Below, piece by piece: positions 8,047 through 17,371 of a stretch of DNA of 64,000 nt (positions are counted from its first letter, which is position 1; every line of letters starts with the position of its first letter). The notes under the pieces were generated by a model. That model saw only the letters and a program-made list of their open reading frames with translations. It was not told where the DNA came from and did not search any database. This DNA comes from an uncultured Myxococcales bacterium (lineage in GTDB: Bacteria; Myxococcota_A; UBA9042; DTJE01). The stretch is taken from contig CALJUR010000069.1 of assembly GCA_937975765.1 (NCBI GenBank), positions 10,766 through 74,765 on the forward strand, read 5' to 3'. A program made the translations under genes and the position numbers.

Positions 8047-9705
8047 TCAGCGACGGCGGGAGGCACGGAAGCGGGCACCCAGGGCGGCGAGCACCAGCAG
8101 GACCAGCGGCAGTGCGGACGGGGAGGCGGCCGGGACCGTCGAGCAGCCGCCGCCCTTGCCGGCGGGCGTCGCGGATTCCGGGGGCGTCGTCACCCCCGGG
8201 TCCGTCGCGGTGCCGGGATCGGTTGCAGGCGGGTTGTCGGGCGTCGCCGTTCCCTCGTCCGTCTCGCCGGGTTCGGGTTCCGTCGCGTCGGCCGTCCCGG
8301 CGTCGGGCGGGACGGTCTCGGGCGGCGGGTCGCAGGCCCACGCGCACTTCGACTGCACGCACGTCCATGCGCCCGGGCAGTCCTCCACCGGGGTCCTCAT
8401 CTCGCACAGCGTCGTTTCCTCGTCGGAGCACTCCGGGGGCGGTTCACACGTCCAGATGCACCGGCCCTCGATCGAGCATTCGGGGGCGCCCGTGCACCAG
8501 CCCGCCTTCGGGGGGGGGCAGTCGCCGACGGCCTGGCATGCCGGTCCCGGGACGATCTCGAAGGCCTCCAGTTCCATGCCGGCCGCGTCGAAGGTGTTGA
8601 TCTCGATCCGGTCGCCGTCCACCCGCACGCGCTGGAAATTGTAGGTCGACGCGGCCATGACCAGCTCGTGGGGCGGGACGGTCGGCCCCTCCTTCACGGT
8701 CGTCTCGTACAGGGGGGCGCCGCCGCCGCCGCTGACCACGTACGGGATCCCGTTCCCCGAGAAGCCGCGTTCGTACAGGTGGTCGTGGCCCGACAGGATC
8801 GCCCGGACCTTGGACCGGGCGAAGTCGTTCAGTTGCATGCGCAGTTCGGCAGCGCCGTTGCGATCCGGCTTCGAGGAATAGGGCCCCTCGTGGACCACGA
8901 TGAACACGTGCTTCACGGCGGGGTCGGTCCGGGCCGCCTCCAGTTGCGCCTTCATCCACTCCATCTGCCGGGCGTCGAAGCAGAACTCGAACGACTGGAC
9001 CCGCATGAAGCACTCGACGTCGACCGTACCCGCGAAGAAGCGATCCAGGTAGATCATCCGCACGCCGGCCCAGTCCTGGACGCGGTACGTGCCGGGGCCC
9101 TCCGTCGGCTCCACCGGTCCGAAATACCGGATGAAGGAGTCGGGCGGGCCGTCGCCGTCGAGGTCGTGGTTGCCGCACGTGGCCAGGAAGGGCATGTCGC
9201 CGGACAGTTCGGACGTGATCCGCAACAGGTCCTTCCACTCTTCGACCTTGCTGCCGTTGGACACCAGGTCGCCGGTGTTGACGAAGAAAGACGCCGGGTG
9301 CTCGGCCATCCGTGCCACGACCAGCGCGTGGGCGTCCGGGTTGGACCGCGAGTCGCCATAGACCAGGAAGGTGAAGGGCTCGGGGCCGGACGGTGCCGTG
9401 ATGAAGGTGCCCGGGCGGCCGGCCGGCGCGCCGTCCAGCAGCACCCGGTAGTGGCGCAGGGACTTCGGCGGCAGGCCCTCCACCGTCACCTGGTGCCAGG
9501 TGCCGGCGGATGGGGAGGCGATGGTCGTGCCGTAGGCGTCGGTCTGGCCCACCTCCACCGCGGCGGGCGTGTCCACGTCCGTCTCGAACGCGATGACCGC
9601 GCGGTCGGTCCCGACGTCGCGAAGGAACGGGCCGGACACCAGCGTGGCCGCCCGGGCCGGCACGTAGGCGATCACTGCCACCAGGAACCAGGGGATTGCC
9701 CGCAC
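8047..9705 (-). CDS. Secreted metallophosphoesterase (purple acid phosphatase-like) with MYXO-CTERM-like tail
   Basis: GTG at 9705 is preceded by GGAGGAAT on the minus strand. The 552-residue product has a signal peptide (WFLVAVIAYVPARA) and an Fn3-like domain (about 20-110). The calcineurin-type domain (about 115-350) shows VYGDSRSNPDAH, NTGDLVSNG, TCGNHDLDGDG and SGHDHLYERG, the metal ligands of metallophosphoesterases. A Cys-rich segment (about 380-450), an Asp/Pro/Thr linker and a tail of GGGCST, a hydrophobic helix and a terminal Arg cluster follow. That tail resembles MYXO-CTERM sorting signals, so the enzyme is probably anchored at the cell surface. The substrate is unknown. It converges with the rhodanese gene. 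Confidence 0.82.
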   Translation of the reverse strand: MRAIPWFLVAVIAYVPARAATLVSGPFLRDVGTDRAVIAFETDVDTPAAVEVGQTDAYGTTIASPSAGTWHQVTVEGLPPKSLRHYRVLLDGAPAGRPGTFITAPSGPEPFTFLVYGDSRSNPDAHALVVARMAEHPASFFVNTGDLVSNGSKVEEWKDLLRITSELSGDMPFLATCGNHDLDGDGPPDSFIRYFGPVEPTEGPGTYRVQDWAGVRMIYLDRFFAGTVDVECFMRVQSFEFCFDARQMEWMKAQLEAARTDPAVKHVFIVVHEGPYSSKPDRNGAAELRMQLNDFARSKVRAILSGHDHLYERGFSGNGIPYVVSGGGGAPLYETTVKEGPTVPPHELVMAASTYNFQRVRVDGDRIEINTFDAAGMELEAFEIVPGPACQAVGDCPPPKAGWCTGAPECSIEGRCIWTCEPPPECSDEETTLCEMRTPVEDCPGAWTCVQSKCAWACDPPPETVPPDAGTADATEPEPGETDEGTATPDNPPATDPGTATDPGVTTPPESATPAGKGGGCSTVPAASPSALPLVLLVLAALGARFRASRRR

Positions 9706-9814
9706 GGGATTCCTCCACCGAAACCGGACGAAACCTTATGGCATCCGGGGCCCAAGGTAAAGCCGGCCGACGTCCGGGGGCCCGGGGACGGGACCGGGGT
9801 GGCAGCAGGCACGT

Positions 9815-11452
9815 TCAGGTCGTGGGGACCTGCACCGGGTCGGCATGCGCCAGGGCGAGGGTCACGACGAATCCGATCGGCTGGCGGTTCGCGGCCGTCA
9901 CGGTCCCGTGGCAGGCCAGCACGCAGGTCTTCACGATGGCCAGGCCCAGCCCCACGCCGCCGCAGTCGCGCGTCCGGGAGGTCTCGACCCGGTAGAACGG
10001 CTCGAAGATCCGGTCCAGGTGGTCGGGCGGCACCCCGGGGCCCGAATCCCGCACCTGCACGAACGTCTCCCCTCCATCGGCCCACCCGGCGATCTCGATG
10101 GGGCCTTGGCCCGACGCGTACCGGAGGGCGTTCCGCAGCAGGTTGGCCAGCGCCCGGGCCAGCAGTTCGGGATCGGCCAGCGCGGCCAGCCCGGGCGGCA
10201 GGTCCACCCGGACGTCCGCGCCGGCCCGGTTCTCGCGGCGCAGCGCCCGTTGCACCACGTCCAGGACGGTCACCGGCTCCAGGCGGATCCGGGACGGGGA
10301 GGTTTCGGCGCGGGCGAAGGACAACTGCTCGTTGACCAGTTCCGCCAGATCCTCGACCTCCTGGTGCAGTTCCTCCAGCCGCCCCGGGTCGATCGGGACC
10401 GGGGAGTTCTGCAGGATGCCCACCTGCAACTGGATCCGCGCGATCGGCGACGCCAGTTCGTGCGCCACGTCGGACAGGAACCGTTTCTGGCCGCCCACCA
10501 GCACGTCCAGGCGCCCGGCCATGTCGTTGATGCGCCCGGCCAGCGCCCCGATCTCGTCGCCGCGCCGGTCGTCCAGCCGGGTGTCGAACCGCCCCTGCGC
10601 GATCTGCGACGCCGCGACCGTCATCTCGCGCAGCGGACGCGTCAGGTTGCGGACCAGCGGGAACCAGACCAGCAGCGACAGCAGGATCACGGCCGCCAGC
10701 ACGATGATCCACGGGGTCGCATCGAAGAACAGCCCGTGGCCGCTGATCGAGTCCGACCTTGCCAGCAGGACAGCCGCGATCGGGTGCGTCCCGGGCTTCG
10801 TCACCAGGGGCAGGGCCATGCCGGCCCAGTAGAGGCTGGGGTTGCCGGTGTGTATCGCGAAATCCATCGGCACGGTGGCTCGCATCGATGGTCCCGGACC
10901 GTGTTCCCGGGGCGGCCCGCCCCCCCCGGGGGGGGCGCCTGGGGGACGATGCTCGCGGGGGTCCCGCGGATCCCTCGGATCCCGGGGTGGGAGCGGCGGA
11001 GGGCCGGCGTCCGGACCGGCCTCCTGCGAACCGATCTCCGGAGGCCTGGGCCCGTCCGGCGGGGGCGTGCCGGCCGGCCCCGGGGGCGGTGGCAGGAACT
11101 CCTTGAACACCGCGCTGCGCCGCTTCAGCAGCGAATCGATCTCCGGGGGCAGGTCGACGGCCTGGCCGGCCAGCCGCGTGCCGCCGTCCCGGTACAGCAT
11201 CAGGGCGACCCCGTGCGCCTCCGAGTACCGTGCCAGGATCGCGTCCCACGCCGACGGGTCGGTCCGTTCCATGTCGTCCCGGATCCGCGTCCCGACGTCC
11301 TGAAGGCGGTTGCCGATCATCCTGGCCAGCGGGGAGCCCGCCTCGGCGTGGAACTGCAGCCGGAACAGGAACAGCAGTACCACCAGGATCAGCACCAGGT
11401 CCAGGAAGAACCACAGCAGGATCCGGGCATAGATGGGCAGCCGCACCCTCAT
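9815..11452 (-). CDS. Sensor histidine kinase, CpxA/BaeS-like
   Basis: The protein has 545 residues. It has one N-terminal membrane helix (about 12-30), a periplasmic region to about residue 245, a second helix (PWIIVLAAVILLSLLVWFP), a HAMP domain, a HisKA domain with phospho-acceptor His in FLSDVAHELASP (about residue 320), and an ATPase domain with N-box LLRNALRYA, DSGPGVP and GGVGLGLAIVK. The periplasmic region holds an unusual stretch of about 75 residues that is almost all Pro, Gly, Arg and Asp, with DPR repeats. The start overlaps the regulator's end by 4 bp, so the two are translationally coupled. The likely partner is the regulator directly upstream. Confidence 0.9.
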   Translation of the reverse strand: MRVRLPIYARILLWFFLDLVLILVVLLFLFRLQFHAEAGSPLARMIGNRLQDVGTRIRDDMERTDPSAWDAILARYSEAHGVALMLYRDGGTRLAGQAVDLPPEIDSLLKRRSAVFKEFLPPPPGPAGTPPPDGPRPPEIGSQEAGPDAGPPPLPPRDPRDPRDPREHRPPGAPPGGGGPPREHGPGPSMRATVPMDFAIHTGNPSLYWAGMALPLVTKPGTHPIAAVLLARSDSISGHGLFFDATPWIIVLAAVILLSLLVWFPLVRNLTRPLREMTVAASQIAQGRFDTRLDDRRGDEIGALAGRINDMAGRLDVLVGGQKRFLSDVAHELASPIARIQLQVGILQNSPVPIDPGRLEELHQEVEDLAELVNEQLSFARAETSPSRIRLEPVTVLDVVQRALRRENRAGADVRVDLPPGLAALADPELLARALANLLRNALRYASGQGPIEIAGWADGGETFVQVRDSGPGVPPDHLDRIFEPFYRVETSRTRDCGGVGLGLAIVKTCVLACHGTVTAANRQPIGFVVTLALAHADPVQVPTT

Positions 11453-12186
11453 CCCTCGGGCTCCACGGGAAGGGGGACCAGCATGTAGCCGGCCGAGCGC
11501 ATCGTCCGGATGAAACTGGGGTTCCGGGGGTCGTCGCCCAGTTTGCGGCGCAGGTTCGAGATGTGCACGTCCACCGACCGGTCGAACGACTCGTACCCGC
11601 GGCCGGCGATCTGGTTCAGCAGGTGGTGCCGCGTCAGCACGCGCCCCTGCGCCTTCGCCAGGGCCATCAGCAGCGCGTACTCGTGCGGCGTCAGGTCCAG
11701 CGTCGTTCCTCCCATCGTCGCCGTGCGCGAGGCCGGGTCGATCCGCAGCCGCCCGACCCGGATCGGCAACTCGACGATGTCGTCGGGGGAGCGGGCCGGC
11801 GCGACCGCCCGTCGCGTCACCGCCCGCAGCCGGGCCAGCAGTTCACGGGTCGAGAAGGTCTTCGGCAGGTAGTCGTCGGCCCCGATCTCCAGGCCCACGA
11901 TGCGATCGGTCTCGTCGCCCCGGGCCGTCAGCATCAGCACCGGGACGTCCGACTGGCGGCGCAGCATCTTCAGCAGTTCGAAGCCGTCCAGCCCGGGCAG
12001 CATCACGTCCAGGATCACCGCCGCAAAGCCGCCCTGCAGGGCCCGCTGCAGTCCCTGCGGGCCCGAGTAGGCGCTTTCGACCAGGTACCCGAACGGCGCC
12101 AGGAACTCCTCCAGCAGCGAGCACAACCTGCGGTCGTCGTCGATCACCAGGACCCTGAGGGTGCCTTCCTTGCCGGTCTCCTTCAT
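11449..12186 (-). CDS. OmpR/CpxR-family response regulator
   Basis: The protein has 245 residues. The receiver domain shows the acidic cluster IDDD (16-18), phospho-acceptor D60 in ILDVMLPG, switch T87 and K109 in DDYLPK. The C-terminal winged helix (about 145-240) shows TPHEYALLMALAKAQGRV and DRSVDVHISNLRRKLG, typical of the OmpR/PhoB class. It is divergent from the DUF4956-VTC operon across a 206-bp gap that contains a CpxR-like direct repeat. This makes it the likely regulator of that operon as well as of itself. Confidence 0.93.
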   Translation of the reverse strand: MKETGKEGTLRVLVIDDDRRLCSLLEEFLAPFGYLVESAYSGPQGLQRALQGGFAAVILDVMLPGLDGFELLKMLRRQSDVPVLMLTARGDETDRIVGLEIGADDYLPKTFSTRELLARLRAVTRRAVAPARSPDDIVELPIRVGRLRIDPASRTATMGGTTLDLTPHEYALLMALAKAQGRVLTRHHLLNQIAGRGYESFDRSVDVHISNLRRKLGDDPRNPSFIRTMRSAGYMLVPLPVEPEG

Positions 12187-12263
12187 GGACGCCCGCCTTC
12201 CCCGAAGCCTTGCCCCGGCAAGTGTACCGGATGAATCGGCCTGCCATCCTCCGCCCGGCAGGA

Positions 12264-12279
12264 TTTACAAGACCCTTAC
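12264..12279 (-). promoter_or_regulatory. CpxR-like box in the divergent promoter region
   Basis: On the plus strand TTTAC (12264-12268), six bases and CTTAC (12275-12279) read on the minus strand as GTAAG-N6-GTAAA. This matches the CpxR consensus GTAAA-N4-8-GTAAA with one mismatch. The half-sites are 11 bp apart, one helical turn, as OmpR-family dimers require. TTACAT (12276-12281) with TATCGA (12298-12303, 16-bp spacer) could be the rightward promoter overlapping the box. Confidence 0.55.
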
Positions 12280-12392
12280 ATGCGCGGCCCGAATCCATAT
12301 CGAACGTGAACAGGACGTCCCTAGCCTTGCTTGCGAGGGGAACGCGTTCCCCGGGTTCGGGACCGGGCCTTTCGAGGGAAGGGGCGTTCGCG

Positions 12393-13073
12393 ATGGAAAG
12401 CCTGCTGTTGAATTTCGGGGCGGTCAAGCTGGAGTGGCACGGCATCCTGCTGTCGCTGATGCTGGCCTTCCTGTGCTCCGGTGCGATCGCGTTCGCCTAC
12501 GAGCGGACGTTCGTGGGCCTGTCGTGGTCGCGCGGCCTGCTGCAGAGCATGATCCTCGGCGGCATGGTCTCCTGCCTGCTGATGATCGCGATCGGCGACA
12601 ACATCGCGCGCGGCATCGGCATCGTCGGGTCGCTGGCCATCGTCCGCTTCCGGACCAACCTGCGGGACGCGCGCGACCTGATCTTCGTGTTCGCCTCGAT
12701 GGGCGTCGGCGTTGCGGCGGGCGTGCAGAGCTGGGTCGCCGCGCTGATCGGCACCGCCCTGTTCTGCGGGGCGGCCGTGATGCTGAACATCACCCGCTTC
12801 GGCAACCGGACGGCCAGCGAGGGCCTGGTCCGCTTCCAGGTACCTCCGGGCGCGTCCAGCACCGCGAACGTCATGAAGGCCCTGGGGGCCTCCACGGCAT
12901 CGTTCGTGCTGGTGACGCTGCGGCCGGCCGCCCAGGGCGACCTGGTCGACTGCGCCTACCAGGTCCGGCTGGCCCGGGCCGGCCGGCACGAGCGGCTGCT
13001 GGCGGAACTGGAGAAGGTGCCCGGGATCCTGGGGCTGACGTACGTGAACCAGCAGGCGACCGTCGAACTGTAG
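12393..13073 (+). CDS. DUF4956 polytopic membrane protein
   Basis: ATG 12393 follows a purine-rich GGGAAGGGG. The 226-residue product has about four membrane helices in residues 15-135, then a soluble C-terminal domain of about 85 residues. The segment GIVGSLAIVRFRTNLRDARD is the hallmark of DUF4956. In many bacteria DUF4956 genes sit beside VTC-domain polyphosphate polymerase genes, as here three genes downstream. It may be the membrane partner or conduit for that enzyme, but its biochemical role is unproven. First gene of the operon, divergent from the two-component system. Confidence 0.85.
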   Translation: MESLLLNFGAVKLEWHGILLSLMLAFLCSGAIAFAYERTFVGLSWSRGLLQSMILGGMVSCLLMIAIGDNIARGIGIVGSLAIVRFRTNLRDARDLIFVFASMGVGVAAGVQSWVAALIGTALFCGAAVMLNITRFGNRTASEGLVRFQVPPGASSTANVMKALGASTASFVLVTLRPAAQGDLVDCAYQVRLARAGRHERLLAELEKVPGILGLTYVNQQATVEL

Positions 13074-13080
13074 GGCGAGC

Positions 13081-14175
13081 ATGAAACGGAAGACGGGATA
13101 CGGGTTCGTGGCGCTGTGGCTGGCTGTGGCGGCAGGGGCCGTCCTGATGCACCACTTCCGGGAGGTCAACGCGGACTTCCTGGGGGTCGTCGAGACGCGC
13201 ACGCACAAGCTGGGGGCGCGCGAGGCCGGACGGGTGAAGCAGTTCCAGGTCTCGCTGGGCGACCCGGTGGAGGCCGGCCAGCTGCTGGCGACGCTGGACA
13301 CCGCCGACCTGGACACCCAGCGGGAGTGGCTGGACGGCCAGGTGAAGGCCCTGCGGGAGTCCCTGGACGCCGACCGGGTCCGGTTCACGCTGGAGTACCA
13401 GCGGTTGCGGCTGCAGGGGGATGCCAGCCGGGCGGGCCTGGCGGAACGGCGAGCCGGCCTCGAGGCGAAACGCGCCGAACTGAAGGCGATCGACGCGGAG
13501 ATCGAACGCCTGGCCAGGGCCGAGAAGGCCGGCCTGGGGCGGCCCCGCAACCTGGACGATCTGCGGATCCGGCAGGCCGAGGTCGCCCGGTTCGTGCGGG
13601 AGGCGGGTCGCGCGGTACCGGCGGACGTGCCGGAAGACCCGCCCTCCCGCGGGGCGTCGTCGGACGCCGAGGGGTACGTGCGGTCCATGCTCAGCGAGCG
13701 GCTGGAGCACGTCACCGGGATGGAGATGAAACTGAAGGAACTGGACGTCCAGCGGGAAGGCCGGCTCGTCTACTCCCCGTGCGCGGGACGCGTCGTGGAT
13801 GTGAAGGCGCTGCCGGGAGACATCCTCGAGAAGTTCGCCCCGTTGCTGACCATCGAGGAGCCGCAGGCCGCCTTCCTCGACGTCTACATTCCCGAGACTT
13901 CGGACTTCCAGCCGCGCCTGGGCCAGCGCGTGCGTGTCCACCCGCACCGGGGCGGCGCGGCGATGACGGGCGGCACGGTGGCGTTCATCGACCCCGGCTA
14001 CTCCGCCATCCCGCAGCGGCTGGCGGTGCGCAACCTCCTGTACTGGGCCCGGAAGTTCCGGGTGCGGCTGGACGCGGACCACGGACTGATGCCCGGCGAG
14101 GCGGCCAAGGTCGAGATGCTGGACGACGGCGACGGGTTCCTGTCGATGGGGACGGGAACCGGGCAGGGCGGCTGA
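13081..14175 (+). CDS. HlyD/RND-type periplasmic adaptor (membrane fusion protein)
   Basis: The protein has 364 residues. It has an N-terminal signal anchor (about 8-24) and a first biotinyl-lipoyl half (about 45-75, GRVKQFQVSLGDPVEAGQLL). A long helical hairpin rich in Arg, Glu and Leu follows (about 75-245). Then come the second lipoyl half (VYSPCAGRVVDVKALPGDI) and a beta-barrel domain (AAFLDVYIPETSDFQPRLGQ). Such adaptors bridge an inner-membrane machine to a TolC channel. It starts 7 bp after DUF4956 and overlaps the TolC-like gene by 1 bp. No ABC or RND pump gene is present, so its inner-membrane partner may be the DUF4956 protein. Confidence 0.82.
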   Translation: MKRKTGYGFVALWLAVAAGAVLMHHFREVNADFLGVVETRTHKLGAREAGRVKQFQVSLGDPVEAGQLLATLDTADLDTQREWLDGQVKALRESLDADRVRFTLEYQRLRLQGDASRAGLAERRAGLEAKRAELKAIDAEIERLARAEKAGLGRPRNLDDLRIRQAEVARFVREAGRAVPADVPEDPPSRGASSDAEGYVRSMLSERLEHVTGMEMKLKELDVQREGRLVYSPCAGRVVDVKALPGDILEKFAPLLTIEEPQAAFLDVYIPETSDFQPRLGQRVRVHPHRGGAAMTGGTVAFIDPGYSAIPQRLAVRNLLYWARKFRVRLDADHGLMPGEAAKVEMLDDGDGFLSMGTGTGQGG

Positions 14176-15416
14176 TGGACGGCAGGACGGCCACGCTGGC
14201 GATGACGATCGGGCTGGGCGTGCTGGCGGGGACGGCCCGGGCCCAGCCGATCGGCGAGACCGAGGCGATCCGGCGCGCCCTGGAGCGCAGCCGGGAACTG
14301 CAGATGATGCTTTGCGAGGAGGCATCGCAGCAGCGGGGGATCGATGCCGCCGCGACGGGGTTCAAGGACCCGCAGTTGCGGCTGGAGGACCTGTCCACGC
14401 GGTACTTCGATCCCGACGCGAACCACCAGTTCACGCTGGGGCTGCGCTGGAGCCCGCCGCGCATCGGCGAACTGGACGCGGCGGCCCAGGAGGAGCGCGT
14501 GGAACTGTGGAAGCGGAAGGTGAAGACCGGCGAGGTGCGGGCCCGGATCGCGGCGGATGCTCGCAAGGCGTTCGCCGGGCAGTCGCTCCTGGGGGAACTG
14601 GACGAACTGGCCCGAAGGCGCGTGGAACTGGAGGAAGGGCGGCTGGCCTCGATCGAGGCGCTGGTGGCGCTGGGCGAGAGGACCGTCCTGGACCGGGCCA
14701 AGGCGATGCGGCGCCTGGCCAAGGCCCGGCGCGACGCGGCGCGGGTGGCGCAGCGGCGGGCCGAGGGCCGCGAGCGCTTCGAGGCCCTGACCGGGGTGCC
14801 GGGCGACGCGGCGCTGGTGGCTGTGGAGGCGCCGGAAGGGGACCTGGACCTGGACGCGATCCGTCGCGCGGCGACCGGGCATCGTCCCGAGGTCGGCCTG
14901 GCGCAGCAGCGGACGATCCTGGCGGATCGCGAGTGGGCCGCCGAGCGGTTCCGGGTGTTCCCGTGGATCTCGTTCGTCGAGGTCGGGTTCGTGCACGAGA
15001 CGGAGAAGACGGACTGGGGCGAGATGCGGCTGGGCATCGACCTGCCGTTCTCGCGCTGGAACCTGGCCCGGTTGCGCGCCGCGGCCGTCCGGCAGCGGGC
15101 GGGCGTGCTGGCGGCCGCGGCGACCGACGAGGCGATCGATCGCGACGTCCGGTCGGCCCTGCAGAAGTATCGCGAGGCGCTGGCCGCGGTGCGCTCGCTG
15201 CGGGAGGACCGCGATCGGCAAGGTCGCCAGGCGGACGAGGTGCTGCAGGCCGCCCGGGCGGACCGGACGCTGGCGGCGGACGACGTCGCGGACCTCGAAC
15301 TGGCGGACCTGGACGAGCGCCAGGTGGCGCTGGAGGCCCGGTACGACCTGGCGGTGGCGGCGGCGGACCTGTGCGCCGCCGCGGGGGTCGAGAGTTTCGC
15401 CGATCTGTCGCCGTGA
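14175..15416 (+). CDS. TolC-like outer-membrane efflux protein
   Basis: The product has 413 residues. A signal peptide (MTIGLGVLAGTARA) is followed by the two-repeat helical layout of the outer membrane efflux protein family: FKDPQLRLEDLS, long Ala/Arg/Glu-rich coiled-coil helices, a beta-strand pair (WISFVEVGFVHET and MRLGIDLPF) and a second set of helices. The length is typical. The ATG overlaps the adaptor's TGA (TGATG), so translation is coupled. It probably forms the outer-membrane exit duct for this operon. Confidence 0.85.
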   Translation: MDGRTATLAMTIGLGVLAGTARAQPIGETEAIRRALERSRELQMMLCEEASQQRGIDAAATGFKDPQLRLEDLSTRYFDPDANHQFTLGLRWSPPRIGELDAAAQEERVELWKRKVKTGEVRARIAADARKAFAGQSLLGELDELARRRVELEEGRLASIEALVALGERTVLDRAKAMRRLAKARRDAARVAQRRAEGRERFEALTGVPGDAALVAVEAPEGDLDLDAIRRAATGHRPEVGLAQQRTILADREWAAERFRVFPWISFVEVGFVHETEKTDWGEMRLGIDLPFSRWNLARLRAAAVRQRAGVLAAAATDEAIDRDVRSALQKYREALAAVRSLREDRDRQGRQADEVLQAARADRTLAADDVADLELADLDERQVALEARYDLAVAAADLCAAAGVESFADLSP

Positions 15417-15426
15417 CGGAGGGACG

Positions 15427-16281
15427 ATGAGCCGCGAGGTCATCAGCCGTTACGAGTCCAAGTACCTCGTCACCGAGGGGATGGTCGAGGCCATCCGGGA
15501 GTACCTGCGCGGCATCTGCTCGCCGGACAGGCACGCGGGTCCCGACGGGCGCTACCGGGTCAACAACCTCTACTTCGACACGCCGGACCTGCGTTTCTAC
15601 CACGACACCCGGTTCAAGCAGTTCACCCGCTTCAAGCCGCGGGTGCGCTTCTACGGCGCCCAGCCCGAGGACTGGCTGTGGCTGGAACTGAAGCACAAGG
15701 TGAAGAACGTGACCTGGAAGGTGCGGCGGCGGGTCGATGTCTCCGAACTGCCGCGCCTGTTCGACAACCCGCGATGGCACATGGAGCGGCGGGCGGTGGT
15801 GTCGCTGCACGAGGGCTTCGAGGATGCCGTCACGCGCTTCGGCGCCAGCCCGATTCTCCAGGTACGATACGTGCGCGAACCCTGGGTCAGCGACATCGAC
15901 GATTACGGCCGGGTGACCTTCGACCGGTGCCTGGCCTGCCGCCCGATCGCGGGCCCCGACTCGATGGTGGCCGGCGAGCCCTTCGTGCCGTTCGACGACC
16001 CTGTGTCGGCGGGACTGGATGCGAACCGGTCGCCGGTGGTGCTGGAGATCAAGACCGACGTGCAGGTCCCGGCCTGGGTCAACGGGCTGGTGCGGTGCTT
16101 CGGCCTGCAGAGGACGGGGTTTTCGAAGTACTGCAACGGGCTGGAACGCGCCTGCTCGGAGATGCTGGCCAGCGGGCGGGTCAGCGCGGTGGCGCCCCGG
16201 CCGGTGACGCGGGGTGCGGAAGCCGGGACCGTGCGGTCCCGGATGGGGCAGTGGGCGGCGGGCCTGGTCGCCCGGCTTTGA
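15427..16281 (+). CDS. VTC-domain (polyphosphate polymerase-type) protein
   Basis: The protein has 284 residues and GGAGGG lies before the ATG. VTC domains have a CYTH-like tunnel fold that makes polyphosphate from ATP. The expected basic and acidic motifs are present: RYESKYLV near the N-terminus, RVNNLYFDTPD, RFKPRVRFYG, WLELKHKVKNVTWKVRRRV, VLEIKTDV and the terminal FSKYCNG. There is no SPX domain or membrane helix, so the protein is cytosolic or docks to a partner. Its position behind DUF4956, HlyD and TolC genes suggests that its product is moved across the envelope, which is inference. Confidence 0.88.
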   Translation: MSREVISRYESKYLVTEGMVEAIREYLRGICSPDRHAGPDGRYRVNNLYFDTPDLRFYHDTRFKQFTRFKPRVRFYGAQPEDWLWLELKHKVKNVTWKVRRRVDVSELPRLFDNPRWHMERRAVVSLHEGFEDAVTRFGASPILQVRYVREPWVSDIDDYGRVTFDRCLACRPIAGPDSMVAGEPFVPFDDPVSAGLDANRSPVVLEIKTDVQVPAWVNGLVRCFGLQRTGFSKYCNGLERACSEMLASGRVSAVAPRPVTRGAEAGTVRSRMGQWAAGLVARL

Positions 16282-16295
16282 GAGGGGAGGGAACG

Positions 16296-17348
16296 ATGCG
16301 GCGAGGAACCCTGGTGCTGGCGACCCTGGCGGCGATCCTGTTCTCTTTCGCGTCGTGCTCGGGGTCGGAGGAAGGCGCCGAAGCCAGGGACGCGGTCGAC
16401 GTCGCGGAGGGGACGGATGCCGCCGCGGACCCCGGTGCGGAACTGCCTGCGGCCGACGCGACGACCGACACGACCGGCCTCTCGGAGGTGCTGGTGGGCA
16501 GTTTCGTCGTGTCGCTGATCGAGGCGGTCCCGGCCTCCTCGACGACCGCGGCCAGCGACGCCTACTCGCAGGTGGTCGGCCAGGTCTTCGATGGCCCGAC
16601 GCCGTCCCTGGTCGCCTGGAACGCGAAACGGAGCGGAGGCGGCTGCGAGTTGCTGGAGAAGCACGTGCCGTTCTGCAGCGAGGGATGCGGGGCGGCCGCG
16701 TGCGTCGCCGACGAGACGTGCATGGAGTACCCGGACGTGGTGGACGTGGGCATCGTGGTCGTGCAGGGCGTGCACACCGCGGAGGGCGCCTCGGAGGTCA
16801 CGATGAAGCCCGCCGGAGGGGCGTACCAGACCGTCGGGGCGCTGCCCTTCCCGCCGTTCGACGAGGGCGCGGACGTCGTGCTGCAGGCCGCGGGCAAGGA
16901 CATCGGCCCGTTCACGATTCCCTCCCGGGGGATCGCGCCGCTGGCGATGCCCGACGACGCGATCGTGCTGGCACGGGACACCGTGCTGGACGTGTCCTGG
17001 ACGCCGCCCGGCGTGCCGGGGATCTCCGTGATCCACGTCAAGCTGGACATCAGCCACCACGGCGGCGCGAAGGCCATGCTCGTGTGCGACGTCGCCGACA
17101 CGGGATCCCTGACGATCCCGGCGGACCTGGTCACCGGGCTGCTGGACATGGGCGTCGCGGGATTCCCGACCATCGAACTGACACGGCGCGCCGTGGGGGC
17201 TGTGAACGCCGGCGCGGGCCGGGTCGAACTGGAGGTGCAGTCGGACCTGTCGCGGGCGGTCGGGGTGCCGGGCGTCGTGTCCTGCAACGAGGACGCGGAC
17301 TGTCCCGCCGAGAAGCCGACCTGCGGGACCGACCTGAACTGCAAGTAG
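16296..17348 (+). CDS. Lipoprotein with Cys-rich C-terminus, unknown function
   Basis: AGGGGAGG precedes ATG 16296. The 350-residue product has a lipoprotein signal (ILFSFASCSGSEEG), a short Asp/Ala-rich linker and a globular domain of about 230 residues. That domain includes Cys clusters (GGGCELLEKHVPFC and CGAAACVADETC). It ends with a small CNEDADCPAEKPTC motif common in myxobacterial surface proteins. No family was recognised. It lies 14 bp after the VTC gene and is probably the fifth gene of that operon, so it may be an envelope component of the same system. Confidence 0.7.
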   Translation: MRRGTLVLATLAAILFSFASCSGSEEGAEARDAVDVAEGTDAAADPGAELPAADATTDTTGLSEVLVGSFVVSLIEAVPASSTTAASDAYSQVVGQVFDGPTPSLVAWNAKRSGGGCELLEKHVPFCSEGCGAAACVADETCMEYPDVVDVGIVVVQGVHTAEGASEVTMKPAGGAYQTVGALPFPPFDEGADVVLQAAGKDIGPFTIPSRGIAPLAMPDDAIVLARDTVLDVSWTPPGVPGISVIHVKLDISHHGGAKAMLVCDVADTGSLTIPADLVTGLLDMGVAGFPTIELTRRAVGAVNAGAGRVELEVQSDLSRAVGVPGVVSCNEDADCPAEKPTCGTDLNCK

Positions 17349-17371
17349 TGCGCGCGAGAGGAGGGGGGAGC

